Assembly (NCBI RefSeq): GCF_041435015.1
Contig: NZ_CP107989.1
Span: 1 to 64,000, forward strand
DNA length: 64,000 bases
Origin: Streptomyces canus
GTDB taxonomy: Bacteria > Actinomycetota > Actinomycetes > Streptomycetales > Streptomycetaceae
Direction of reading: 5' to 3'
Below the pieces are notes generated by a model that worked only from the letters and a program-made list of their open reading frames with translations, was not told where the DNA came from and did no database searches. Position numbers and translations under genes: made by a program. Below, piece after piece: positions 44,193 to 52,842 of the stretch (within the stretch, counting starts at the first letter, position 1; each line of letters opens with the position of its first letter).

Positions 44193-44252
44193 GGCAATCC
44201 CATTCCGTGCGTACTGAGTGCGGCGGGTGTGACAAGTGAAAGGGGATTCATC

Positions 44253-45110
44253 ATGATCGTTGTCACCGGGGCCACTGGCGCGTTGAACGGCGCCACTGTT
44301 GAGCACCTTCTCAAGCATGTTCCTGCGGAGCGGATCGGCGTAAGCGTGCGCGACGTCGGCAAGGCGCGGCACTTAGCCGAACGCGGGGTGCGGGTGCGTC
44401 AGGGCTCCTATGCGGATCCGGCCGCACTGCGCCACTCCTTCGAGGGTGCTGAGCAGGTCCTACTCGTGTCCTCCAGTGACCCGCATGCCGACCATGTTGG
44501 CTTGCACCGCGTTGGCATCGAGGCTGCCGTTGCAGCGGGAGCCCGGCGCATCCTGTACACCAGCCATCAGGGTGCCGGGGCCGACAGTCCCTTCCACCCG
44601 GCCCGCGATCACGCCGCGACCGAGGTGCTCCTCGCCGAATCCGGTGTCGCCTGGACCTCGCTGCGCAACGGTTACTACGCCCACAGCGTCCTTTGGCTGC
44701 TCAGCCCCTGGCGGCAGACCGGCGAGATTGCAGCTCCGGCCGATGGCCCGATTTCCTGGACCGACCGCGCCGACTCCGCCGAAGCGGCAGCGGTCATCCT
44801 GGCCGGTGACCGGAGGTTCGACGGGCCGGTCACCCTCACCGCGCGGCAGGCCGTGACCCTCGCCGACGTCGCCGCGATGGCCTCCGAGATCAGCGGCCGC
44901 GAGGTCAAGCGAGTCGTGCTGGACGACGAGAAGTGGATCGCGGACAAGGTCGCGGATGGCATGCCGGAGGGGATGGCACGGATGATGCTCACCAGATACC
45001 AGGCCGCTCGCGAAGGCCGCTTCGCCGGGGTCGACCCTCTGCTGGCCAATCTGCTCGGCCGCGAACCCCGCAGCGTCGCCGAGCAGTTGGAAGACGGCAG
45101 CACCGGCTGA
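44253..45110 (+). CDS. NmrA-family NAD(P)H-dependent reductase (QorB-like)
   Basis: 285 residues. Starts MIVVTGATGALNGATVEHLL, with variant Rossmann glycine motif; continues with VRVRQGSYADPAALRHSFEG and VLLVSSSDP. This pattern matches NAD(P)H:quinone oxidoreductase type 2 (QorB/YtfG). GAAAGGGG lies upstream of the ATG. Probably protects against quinones or electrophiles under TetR control; substrate not known. Confidence 0.82.
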   Translation: MIVVTGATGALNGATVEHLLKHVPAERIGVSVRDVGKARHLAERGVRVRQGSYADPAALRHSFEGAEQVLLVSSSDPHADHVGLHRVGIEAAVAAGARRILYTSHQGAGADSPFHPARDHAATEVLLAESGVAWTSLRNGYYAHSVLWLLSPWRQTGEIAAPADGPISWTDRADSAEAAAVILAGDRRFDGPVTLTARQAVTLADVAAMASEISGREVKRVVLDDEKWIADKVADGMPEGMARMMLTRYQAAREGRFAGVDPLLANLLGREPRSVAEQLEDGSTG

Positions 45111-45132
45111 AGGATCGCCGAGGCAAGGGAAA

Positions 45133-45203
45133 GGGGCTGGGCTCCATCGGTGATATCAGCGATATCGGCTATATCAGAGATATCGGTGATGGAAGCCAGC
45201 CCC
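45133..45203. terminator. Stem-loop whose loop carries 9-base GATATC repeats
   Basis: Arms at 45133-45148 and 45188-45203 (ggggctgg...ccagcccc, few mismatches) enclose four tandem 9-base units of the type gatatcggc, an AT-rich island. It lies after the reductase gene and, before the IS insertions, directly before the convergent Nudix stop codon, so it was probably a bidirectional terminator. Confidence 0.6.
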
Positions 45204-45206
45204 TAG

Positions 45207-46035
45207 AGGTTGTCCCGTATGGGGCGTGAGCTATCCGGTGAGGGCCAGGTTGTGGAGCCGGGCGATGCCGAGCATGGCCTGGTGAACGCCGTTGCCCTTG
45301 AGGCGGCAGTCCCGAAGGATCTTCCAGTTCTTCAGCCGGGATAGGGCGTGTTCGACTCGTGCCCGTGCCCGGCGGTGGACGGCGTTCTCTGTTGCGGGCT
45401 GAGGTGTCTCTGGCCTCGTCGCCTGCGGTGCGGGATGAGAAGGCCAGTGCCCTGGTAGCCACCGTCGGCGATGGTCGGGGCACCGCGGCAGACCCGGTCC
45501 ACACCGGACTCGGTGAACGCCCGGCAGTCGTTGCGACTGCCGGGCAGCGGCAAGCCGATCGCCACCACCAGGCGGCTGTTGGCGTCGATGACGACCTGCA
45601 GATTCGTCGAGTACCGATAGTTCTTGCTGGACGCGGCGACGCTGCGGTCCCGGGTAGGCACCAAGGTGCCGTCGACGATATAGACAGTGTCCCTGCGCGG
45701 ACGTCGGGCCGGCGCGATGGCCAACAGCGGTGCCAGGTGATCGAGGATACGGTCGGCCGCGGACTTCGAGACCCCGAACAACGGTGCCACCTGCCGCAAC
45801 GTCAGGTTCGTGCGCCAGTACGTCGCCACCAGCAACACCCGGTCCTCCAGCGGCAACCGCCAGGGACGGCCCCGCTGAACGTCACCCCCGCGACGCCGCA
45901 CCAACGCCACCAGCCTGGCGAACTGCACCTCGCTCAACCCGGAGAACGGCTCGATCCACTTCGGATCATCAGCTGAAATCACCCCACCCATGCCCAGCCA
46001 ACGCACCAACCACCCCACCGGTTACGGGACAACCT
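45207..46035 (-). mobile_element. IS5-family insertion sequence with CTAG target duplication
   Basis: Terminal repeats start AGGTTGTCCCGTA and end TACGGGACAACCT (the right-hand complement differs slightly inside). CTAG flanks both sides (45203-45206, 46036-46039). Length 829 bp. Confidence 0.88.
45231..46018 (-). CDS. IS5-family transposase, C-terminal part in a different frame
   Basis: The first frame gives LSEVQFARLVALVRRRGGDV, the helix LRQVAPLFGVSKSAADRILD, Asp in VYIVDGTLVPTRDR and Asp in TIADGGYQGTGL. After GQR near 45405 the frame must change to read VEHALSRLKNWKILRDCRLK with the catalytic Glu, ending LHNLALTG at 45231. Related IS5 groups use two overlapping frames, so this may be programmed frameshifting; a simple mutation is the alternative. 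Confidence 0.75.
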
Positions 46036-46039
46036 CTAG

Positions 46040-47698
46040 CCTCGCGCTTTCACGTGGCAGGGCGTCCGGTAGGTGATCAGAAACGCGGAGAGTGCTCCTG
46101 ACCTGCAACGATGGGACTTGTCTAGGGTCCAGGTCGTCGCGTGAAAGAAGCACTCTCCAGGTGAAGAAGCGTATCGGGTCCTACCCGTGTGTCCGTACCG
46201 AAGGTGGTGGTCGCGGGGTGGTCTCCCAGGCCGGCGGTGTGCTGCTGGTGGAGACGATCCGCAAGACTGGCCTGGACAGGGCGATATCGGCGGCGTTGGC
46301 GCCGTGGCGCAAGTCGCGGGCGGTGCATGATCCGGGCAAGGTCCTGCTGGATGTGGCGCTGGCGGTCGCGCTGGGCGGGGACTGCCTGGCAGATGTGGGC
46401 ATGCTTCGGGCCGAGCCAGCCGTGTTCGGGCCGGTCGCCTCCGACCCGACAGTCTCCCGCCTGATCGACACCCTTGCCGCCTCGGGCGAGAAGGCACTGA
46501 CCGCAATCCGCACAGCCCGGTCCGAAGTCCGTTGCCGGGTCTGGAAGTTGGCCCGCGACGGGGCTCCGGACGCTGGTGGGCAGGTGACCGTGGATCTGGA
46601 CGGAGTGCTGGTCATCGCCCACTCGGACAAGCAGGACGCCGCCCCGACCTGGAAGAAGACCTACGGTCACCACCCGCTGATGGGTTTCGTCGATCACGGC
46701 TCCGGTGGCACCGGTGAACCTGTCGCGTCCCTTCTCAGGGCGGGCAACGCGGGCTCGAACACGGCCGCCGACCACATCGAGGCCGCCCGCCTCGCCCTCG
46801 CTCAGCTGCCCACGAAGTACCGGCGGGGGCGACAGACCTTGATCCGCTGCGATTCCGCGGGCGGCACCCACGAGTTCGTCGCCTGGATCGCCCAGCGCGG
46901 GCGCTGGCTGTCCTACTCGGTCGGCATGGTGATCACCGAAGCCATTCACCAGCACGTCCTGAAGATCCCGGCATCGGCATGGACGCCGGCCGTCGAGACC
47001 GGCGGCGAGGTCCGCGACGGGGCCTGGGTCGCCGAGCTCACCGGCGACCTGCTTGAGGGCTGGCCGAAGGGCATGCGGCTGATCGTCCGCAAGGAACGGC
47101 CGCATCCCGGGGCCCAGTTGAGGATCACCGATGCGGACGGCATGCGGATCACCTGCTTTGCTACCAACACCGCCGGCCGTCCCATCGCCGAACTCGAGCT
47201 CCGTCACCGGCTGCGGGCCCGGGCCGAGGACCGTATCCGAGCTGCCCGCGCGACGGGCCTGCGCAATCTGCCCCTGCACGACACCGCGCAGAACAAGGTG
47301 TGGCTGGAGATCGTCCAGATCGCACTCGACCTGCTGGCCTGGATGCCCATGCTCGCCCTGACCGGCCAGACCCGTCTCTGGGAACCCCGCCGCCTCCGCT
47401 TCCGCCTGTTCTCCGCAGCCGCCCAGCTCGTCACCACCGGCCGGCGCCGCATCCTCCGCCTCGCGGCCCACTGGCCCTGGACCAACGAGATCACAGACGC
47501 CCTCGCACGGCTCACACTCCTGCCGAACCCCGGCTGACCAGCAGCTTCCCTACCCCTGCGAGTAGCACCACCCCACCCGGAGCAGTGGAACCCGGCGCCC
47601 ACCCGACGCGACACTCGGGCCCACGGCCTGCCCGCAATCAGCCACCGAAAGCGAAACGGTCCACCGACTCCCTCGCGGACCGTCAAGAAAGATCGAGG
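46040..47698 (+). mobile_element. IS1380-family insertion sequence with CTAG target duplication
   Basis: Ends read CCTCGCGCTTTCACG and, from the other side, CCTCGATCTTTCTTG, giving short imperfect inverted repeats. CTAG flanks it at 46036-46039 and 47699-47702. Length 1659 bp; a four-base duplication is normal for IS1380. Confidence 0.88.
46161..47537 (+). CDS. IS1380-family transposase
   Basis: 458 residues from GTG 46161 (VKKRIGSYPCVRTEGGGRGV). DDE residues are visible in GQVTVDLDGVLVIAHSDKQD, TLIRCDSAGGTHEF and the C-terminal region RHRLRARAEDRIRAARATGL. Full length for the family and uninterrupted. The frame is open upstream to 46092, but the extra residues fall in the terminal repeat region. 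Confidence 0.9.
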   Translation: MKKRIGSYPCVRTEGGGRGVVSQAGGVLLVETIRKTGLDRAISAALAPWRKSRAVHDPGKVLLDVALAVALGGDCLADVGMLRAEPAVFGPVASDPTVSRLIDTLAASGEKALTAIRTARSEVRCRVWKLARDGAPDAGGQVTVDLDGVLVIAHSDKQDAAPTWKKTYGHHPLMGFVDHGSGGTGEPVASLLRAGNAGSNTAADHIEAARLALAQLPTKYRRGRQTLIRCDSAGGTHEFVAWIAQRGRWLSYSVGMVITEAIHQHVLKIPASAWTPAVETGGEVRDGAWVAELTGDLLEGWPKGMRLIVRKERPHPGAQLRITDADGMRITCFATNTAGRPIAELELRHRLRARAEDRIRAARATGLRNLPLHDTAQNKVWLEIVQIALDLLAWMPMLALTGQTRLWEPRRLRFRLFSAAAQLVTTGRRRILRLAAHWPWTNEITDALARLTLLPNPG

Positions 47699-48202
47699 CT
47701 AGAGGCCGAGTTGGACCGGCTGGGCCGGCGTCCCTGTGGTGAGCAGTTCGGCCAAGGGCGTTGCGAGGTCGCGGGGCGAGAACAGGTCAGGTCCGGTATA
47801 ACCGGCGATCTCCGAGAACTGCCACCAGCGGAACGCGGCCAGGTTCTCGGCGGCGAGCTGGTCGTCTGTCAGCTCGCCTCGGGGCTCGAAATGGTTCGCC
47901 CTGACGAGGAAATAGCCGTTGATGATGCCGTCGAAGCCGGGCGCATAGTCGGCGGCAACGACTACCTGCTGCCAGACGTGCGGCGGGTCAGCGGTGATGG
48001 CCAGACCGGTCTCCTCGCGGAGCTCGCGGCGTAAGGCCGTCAGCGGGTCCTCGCCGGGTTCGATGCCGCCGCCTGGAGCTGCCCACACGACCTTCGCCTG
48101 CCCAGGCACTGCCGGGTGAGGGAAGACGAACCGGCAGAGCAGGATTCGATCGTTCTCATCGAGGATGATCGCACGGGCGGAGGGACGTAGGTTCAGGTTC
48201 AT
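47699..48202 (-). CDS. Nudix hydrolase
   Basis: 167 residues. The Nudix box GGGIEPGEDPLTALRRELRE-ETGL matches GX5EX7REUXEEXGU exactly. It hydrolyses a nucleoside diphosphate linked to another moiety; specificity unknown. Start ATG 48202 (alternative 48223). Its TAG stop lies within the CTAG target of the IS1380 element, so the insertion preserved the protein end. Confidence 0.9.
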   Translation of the reverse strand: MNLNLRPSARAIILDENDRILLCRFVFPHPAVPGQAKVVWAAPGGGIEPGEDPLTALRRELREETGLAITADPPHVWQQVVVAADYAPGFDGIINGYFLVRANHFEPRGELTDDQLAAENLAAFRWWQFSEIAGYTGPDLFSPRDLATPLAELLTTGTPAQPVQLGL

Positions 48203-48244
48203 GCCAGCACAGTAGATCGGCATGCTGACAGAAAACGCCCCCGG

Positions 48245-48660
48245 TCACGGCTGCACGTCCACGACGCGGGCTTCGAGGTCGGCGAGGCGGCGGTGTGCGA
48301 AGCGGTTGTTCTCGCGGGCGGCGGCCAGCTTGTCGGTGAGGTTTCGGATCTCCGTCTCCCGATCGCGGACGGCACGCTTGATCGCGAGGTTCTCGCCGGT
48401 CATGCGGATGCGGTCCTTCAGTCCAGTCAGTGGCCAGTTCGCGGATCTGGCCGAGGAGCTCGGCGATCTGCTCGCGCTGGCGCAGGATCTCCCTGTGCGC
48501 GGTCTTGAGCGCGTCCTCACTGTTCAGAGCTCGCCAGCGCCAGGAGGCTTCCAGCGCCTGCTGTTCGGCTCCGCGGCCTTCGGCCGGCGTGGCCGGTGCG
48601 GCGGGAAGTCCGGCGGGTGATGTGTCTGGTCATCAGGGTGGTGGCAGCCCACGTGATCAG
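48245..48660 (-). pseudogene. Broken coiled-coil gene, possibly DUF6262-like
   Basis: Minus-strand frames read ALNSEDALKTAHREILRQRE and QIAELLGQIRELATDW, then after a frame change MTGENLAIKRAVRDRETEIR and AAARENNRFAHRRLADLEAR. Helical, charged heptads typical of the small coiled-coil proteins found with Tn554-type recombinases. A recombinase fragment lies 5 kb away. Family is a guess. Confidence 0.4.
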
Positions 48661-48792
48661 CGACTCGCGCTCTGAGCTGCCTCTAGCGCACCCTCGACCA
48701 TCCCGTCGGAGCCGCCCACGCAAACTGGCTTCCGTCCGTATGGCGGCCCCGCACTGCATGCCGAGCTGCTTGACAGACCCTGATTCCACAGA

Positions 48793-49344
48793 ATGCGGGT
48801 GTGGCATGCCCTGTGGCTGAACCGCATCGACGCGAAGATCACCCTGCTGGAACGCCGCAAGACAGAAGAGGAACACGGGCGGCGCACCCGGCCGCAGACG
48901 CCGGAATGGGTCGTCGAAGTCGGCACCGGCAAGCCGCCCGTCCAGGTCCACGCCGACACCTGCCACATGATCGGCTCCCGCCACCGCCCCGTCAGCCGCG
49001 ACGAAGCCCGCCGCCTCCTGACCGAAGGCCTGCACGCCTGCACCCACTGCCAGCCCGACACCCAGCTGCACATCATCGACTTAGCCGCCCGCGGCCCACG
49101 CGCGCGCCATCGACCACCTCACCGGCTGCGCCCCCGACGGCTCCTGACACCGGCCGCCGCACCGTCGGCGGCCCTGGCGCAGCGGCTCCGCCCGGCGCGC
49201 AACACCAGCGAACGCGCCCCGATCCCCGGCAGCGTCCGCGCCGCCCATCCCGCCCCTCCCACTCCTCAACTCCAGCCAGGGACATGGGCAAAGCGGCCGC
49301 AACGGGGATGTCTGCAGCCCGACCACGCCCTGTGCCTGTGGTGA
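48793..49344 (+). CDS. DUF6233-like protein
   Basis: Residues 1-97 match the Streptomyces DUF6233 pattern: WLNRIDAKITLLERRKTEEE, then PEWVVEVGTGKPPVQVHADT, CHMIGSRHRPVSRDEARRLL and GLHACTHCQPDTQLHIIDL. The His/Cys pairs could bind metal. The last ~85 residues are Pro/Arg/Ala-rich with no similarity, so the natural end may be near 49085. Function unknown. Confidence 0.6.
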   Translation: MRVWHALWLNRIDAKITLLERRKTEEEHGRRTRPQTPEWVVEVGTGKPPVQVHADTCHMIGSRHRPVSRDEARRLLTEGLHACTHCQPDTQLHIIDLAARGPRARHRPPHRLRPRRLLTPAAAPSAALAQRLRPARNTSERAPIPGSVRAAHPAPPTPQLQPGTWAKRPQRGCLQPDHALCLW

Positions 49345-49535
49345 CGTGGGCGGACTCCCGGGACACTGTGACGGCCCGCGCAACCTCCACCGCAACACCC
49401 AGCGCAACCCGGGGTCCTACAAGGCGAGGCGGCCAGCGGGCGGGCGGGCGGGTCACCGTGTCGGCCGGGACTACTCGGTCGGGTGAAGGCGCCAGGGACA
49501 GAGAACCTCTGCGGGCTGTGGCGCGTAGTCCAGGC

Positions 49536-49745
49536 ATGAGGGAGATCATGGACGCGCACGTGGCGGAGCCGGGCCTGGCTGTCGTGGGGGTCGCGGCCGC
49601 CGATGACGAAACCGCCCTTGCGGTCCAGGAGCTGCTCGCCGCGCGGTGCGCGATCGCAGCGGCGGACCGTACGACCCGGGAGCCTGGCGAGCCCGGTGTA
49701 CGGCTGCGCTGCTTCCTGGACCTGCGCCAGGAGCCCGGCTCGTAG
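49536..49745 (+). CDS. DUF6207-like small protein
   Basis: 69 residues: MREIMDAHVAEPGLAVVGVA, then ADDETALAVQELLAARCAIA and GEPGVRLRCFLDLRQEPGS. This fits the small DUF6207 proteins I recall from Streptomyces (AHV-EPGLVVVDVAA...RLRCYLDLRQ). No clear ribosome binding site, function unknown. Confidence 0.65.
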   Translation: MREIMDAHVAEPGLAVVGVAAADDETALAVQELLAARCAIAAADRTTREPGEPGVRLRCFLDLRQEPGS

Positions 49746-49799
49746 CGCTGCGGGCGGCCAGCCGCGTCCCGCTGACCAGCCATGGTCGGGGCCCCGGTC

Positions 49800-50030
49800 G
49801 GGGGTGGGCGGCAGCGTGGTGCTCTGCCATCGGCGGAGACGGCATCTCGTGGACGTCGGCGTCCTCGCCGCGGGAGGCCTTGGCCTGCTGGACGGACTCG
49901 TTGAGGGCGGCCATGAGATCGAGGACCTTGCCCGGCTGCTCGGTCTCCGGGGCTTCGGGAAGGGGCTTCTCTTCCCGCTTCGACTCGATGATCTTCGCCA
50001 GGGCGTTGGTGTAGGTGTCGGTGCGTGTTT
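49800..50030 (-). pseudogene. C-terminal fragment of a Ku DNA-end-binding protein
   Basis: Minus strand reads DTYTNALAKIIESKREEKPL, PEAPETEQPGKVLDLMAALN, ESVQQAKASRGEDADVHEMP. The segments AL-x-x-II-x-x-K and V-x-DLM-x-AL-x-x-S are characteristic of bacterial Ku C-termini (non-homologous end joining). The Ku core domain is absent. Confidence 0.65.
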
Positions 50031-50209
50031 GTCACGACTATCCCCTTTTCTACCATGGTTCGTAGCGTCTGGTTCCCGGATATGTGAGCGGTGGCCGGTG
50101 CAGGCCGGGAGGGGACGCGGATCGGCTTGAGAGGCAGCCGCCCTGGTCACCACCCGGGGCGAAATGGCGGGGCGTAACCCGGATTGGACAGGATCGGAGC
50201 GGCTCACCG

Positions 50210-50440
50210 ATGCGCGGATGGGTTCACAGCGACGCTGAACGCAGCTTCCGCCTTGAGCACTGGGAGTACGACCGCGATCGCATCGACGGCTTCGACTACG
50301 ACATCGGAGCAGTCCTCATCGGGTCCGCTGACGCCACGGACGAGTCCGAACTGATCACGGTGCTCGACGCATGGGGCGCCCGGCCTGGCCTCTTCGTCTA
50401 CCCCTGGGAGAGCGAGGACCCCACGCAATACGACGGGGAA
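50210..50440 (+). pseudogene. Hypothetical protein fragment cut by IS30 remnant
   Basis: MRGWVHSDAERSFRLEHWEY, then DRIDGFDYDIGAVLIGSADA and [20 protein letters not shown] are normal-looking codons. The remainder of the frame overlaps the IS30 relic on the other strand and is nonsense. Family not recognised. Confidence 0.45.
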
Positions 50441-50444
50441 GCCG

Positions 50445-50572
50445 TCAGCTCGTGCAGACGATCAGCTGGCGTTGCCCAACCGAGCGTCTTGCGAGGGCGG
50501 CTGTTCAACTCGGCCGCTACCGCATCAAGGTGCTCGCGAGTGTGGACCGAAAGGTCGGTGCCCTTGGGTGCC
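50445..50572 (-). mobile_element. IS30-family transposase C-terminal relic
   Basis: The minus strand reads [20 protein letters not shown] and [17 protein letters not shown], the conserved end of IS30 transposases (usually PKGTDLS...[12 protein letters not shown]). Nothing else of the element remains. Confidence 0.75.
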
Positions 50573-50703
50573 TCTGTGTTTGTCAAGCTGGTTGGGGTGT
50601 CGGCGTAGGCTCGGGTTCGGCGGGTCCGGGAAGTGACTTGTCCGAAGAGTCGGTCGTCGGGGTTGGGCCGGCCGCGCTGGATGCTGTAGTCGCCCCCGGT
50701 TGT

Positions 50704-50941
50704 CCTCCCGGGCTCGTCGTCTGGGAAGATCGGCTACATCGACGCCAACACTCGCGCGATCTTCGGCCGTTCCTACGCCGCCGAGCCCGACGTGCTGGTC
50801 AAGCAGCTCGCCGAGGACGAAGCGGTCGCCGCCGCCGACACACTCCTCCTCACCGTGCCGAACCAGCTCGGAGTCGCCTACAACGCCCATGTGATCGAGA
50901 GCATCCTGACCCACGTCGCTCCGGCCCTGGGCTGGCGCTGA
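50704..50941 (+). pseudogene. C-terminal fragment of a luciferase-like flavin oxidoreductase
   Basis: Frame without start: [72 protein letters not shown]. This is the usual end of LLM-class (F420 or FMN) oxidoreductases in actinomycetes. Confidence 0.65.
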
Positions 50942-51354
50942 GCACGGCGGGAGGCCATGCACAGAAAGAGGTGAGCCCGCCAGCCCCAATGAGCCCGCCG
51001 CCCCCACACCCCTGATCCGTCGACTCCGCCTGAACCCACCACGAGGAGAACGACGTCGCTGGCAGCGTCGGAGGGGTTTCTCAAGGTGGGCTCCGGCGCG
51101 CTCACGACTAGTTTTCGCCCTCATCGTCCAGGCGGGCGCGGCCGGACTCGGGTTCAACCGGCTGGCCGACTACCGACGTCCTACCTGGCCGGCTGCATCC
51201 CAGGAAAAGCAGGCCCACATCGAACTGGGCGACGATGACTTGTATACCGCGCAGGCCCGGCTGCCGGCCCCGGGGGCTGTCAAGCCCGAGTTGCACCCGA
51301 ACCCCGACCGGTCGCGGGTCCTGCTGGACTAACCAGGTCGGGAACGGACACCAA
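50942..51354. other. No recognisable gene
   Basis: A plus-strand frame near 51105-51332 (LVFALIVQAGAAGLGFNRLA ... PNPDRSRVLLD) has normal codon bias but no start and no family I recognise; it is probably another fragment. Confidence 0.35.
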
Positions 51355-51375
51355 CTCACGAACCGCCCACTGAGC
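51355..51375. repeat. 21-bp IS-end copy, left
   Basis: Starts ctcacgaaccgcc and ends cactgagc; identical and in the same orientation to 57826-57846. There it is the outer end of an IS5-family relic. It supplies the stop codon of the TetR gene. Confidence 0.75.
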
Positions 51376-51967
51376 GAGGGGGGCGGGGCAGTACGGCAAG
51401 GGCTGTCCTGGCGATATCGGTCAGCGTCTCCTCGCTCGCTCCGGCCTTGCCCAGAGCTTCAATGCCGCGCAGTACGGCGAGCACCAGCGCAGCCAGCTTT
51501 CCCGGATCCGCGTCCGCGGCGATTTCGCCATTGCGCTGACAGGCTGCGATGTCGCCCTCCAGCAGGGCCTGCAGCGCCTCGATGGCCGCGCGCGCCCGCT
51601 TGGCCACCGTCTCGTCGTGTTCGGCCAGCTCGGCGACGCCCTTGGCCAACAGACATCCGCGGTGGGCGGTGTCTGCGGCAGTCGCCGCCGCCACCGCGTA
51701 CACGTGGGCGGACAGCCGCGCGTAGGCGTCGGCGTCGTTGCCGCGCAGCTGTCGGCTCACAGCATCGACGACGGAGGCGCAGTAATCGTCGAACACGCGG
51801 TGGAACAGTTCCTGCTTTCCGCCGAACGCGCCGTACAGGCTGCCTTTGCCGAGCCCTGTTGCCTCGGCGATGTCTTCCATTCGCGTGGCGGCGTACCCGC
51901 CCGACCAGAACCGGTCCCGGGCAGCGTCCAGTACCTGCTGCTCGTCGAACTTCCTGGGTCGTGCCAT
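51356..51967 (-). CDS. TetR-family regulator
   Basis: 203 residues. Starts MARPRKFDEQQVLDAARDRF; helix-turn-helix TRMEDIAEATGLGKGSLYGA near residues 28-48. C-terminal region with HRGCLLAKGVAEL resembles TetR members sensing small electrophiles. Divergent from an SDR gene with a perfect 27-bp-arm palindrome between them. Its final residues and stop (GGS-stop) come from an IS-end sequence, so the original C-terminus may have been slightly different. Confidence 0.88.
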   Translation of the reverse strand: MARPRKFDEQQVLDAARDRFWSGGYAATRMEDIAEATGLGKGSLYGAFGGKQELFHRVFDDYCASVVDAVSRQLRGNDADAYARLSAHVYAVAAATAADTAHRGCLLAKGVAELAEHDETVAKRARAAIEALQALLEGDIAACQRNGEIAADADPGKLAALVLAVLRGIEALGKAGASEETLTDIARTALAVLPRPPRSVGGS

Positions 51968-51981
51968 GCGGGACAGCCTAC

Positions 51982-52040
51982 CAATTCTTGACTGGTTCGT
52001 CCATAACGGCTAGCGTTATGGACGAACCAGTCAAGAATTG
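51982..52040. promoter_or_regulatory. Perfect palindrome with 27-bp arms, TetR operator
   Basis: Bases 51982-52008 are the exact reverse complement of 52014-52040 around GCTAG. The palindrome contains ACTGGTTCGT half-sites and TTGACT on both sides, a plausible symmetric -35 element for divergent promoters. Confidence 0.85.
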
Positions 52041-52055
52041 AGGAGTGGGCGCGTC

Positions 52056-52787
52056 ATGACGGAAGTACTCGCAGGCAAGGTGGCGGTGGTCACCGGAGCC
52101 ACCAGCGGCATTGGGCTTGCCATCGCCAGGCGGTTCGCCGCGGAGGGGGCACGGGTGTTCCTGGCCGGTCGCCGTCAGGAGCCGCTCGACGCGGTCGTAG
52201 CTGAGATCGGGCCGGCGGCCACCGGTGTGAGGACCGACGTTTCGGTGCAGACGGACCTCGATGACCTCTACTCGGTCGTGCGCGAGGAGGCGGGCCGCAT
52301 CGACGTGCTTGTCGCCAACGCCGGCAGCGCTGTCCCTCAGCGTCTCGGTGAGATCACAGAGGAAGCCATCGACGCCACCTTCGGCACGAATGTGAAGGGC
52401 ACGATCTTCACCGTACAGAAGGCTCTGCCTCTGCTGTCGGACGGCGCCTCGATCGTAGTGACAGGCTCGACCAACGCCCTCCGCCCCGGACCGAGTCTGG
52501 AAATCTACGGCGCATCGAAGGCAGCGGTGCGCAACCTGGTGCGCAGCTGGGCGCTCAGCGCGCAGGAACGGAAGTTCCGGGTGAACGTGCTGAGCCCCGG
52601 CCCGACCGAGACCCCGGGCCTGGTGGGCGCCGTAGGCCCGGACCACCAGCTCGCCTCGCAGGTGCCGCTCGGCAGGATCGGCCGCCCGGATGAGATCGCC
52701 GCCGTGGCGACGTTCCTGGCCTCCGACGCCTCCAGCTTCGTCAACGGCGTCGACTGGTTCGTCGACGGAGGCCAGGCGCAGGTCTGA
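52056..52787 (+). CDS. Short-chain dehydrogenase/reductase
   Basis: 243 residues of the classical SDR type. VVTGATSGIGLAIARRFAAE is the cofactor motif, NAG is in LVANAGSAV, and the active site has Ser in VTGSTNALR and Tyr-x3-Lys in IYGASKAAV. Ends with the usual VDGGQAQV. GAGGAG precedes ATG 52056 (alternative 52038). Divergent from TetR; its regulation by TetR is strongly suggested. Confidence 0.9.
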   Translation: MTEVLAGKVAVVTGATSGIGLAIARRFAAEGARVFLAGRRQEPLDAVVAEIGPAATGVRTDVSVQTDLDDLYSVVREEAGRIDVLVANAGSAVPQRLGEITEEAIDATFGTNVKGTIFTVQKALPLLSDGASIVVTGSTNALRPGPSLEIYGASKAAVRNLVRSWALSAQERKFRVNVLSPGPTETPGLVGAVGPDHQLASQVPLGRIGRPDEIAAVATFLASDASSFVNGVDWFVDGGQAQV

Positions 52788-52842
52788 CCGCGCCCTTCAA
52801 CCAGCGCGAGAGCGCACCACGCACCATGTACCAGGAGGAAAA

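Noticed and set aside
45147..45190. GATATC repeats as a CRISPR array
   Set aside because: Units are 9 bases with no spacers and no cas genes are nearby.
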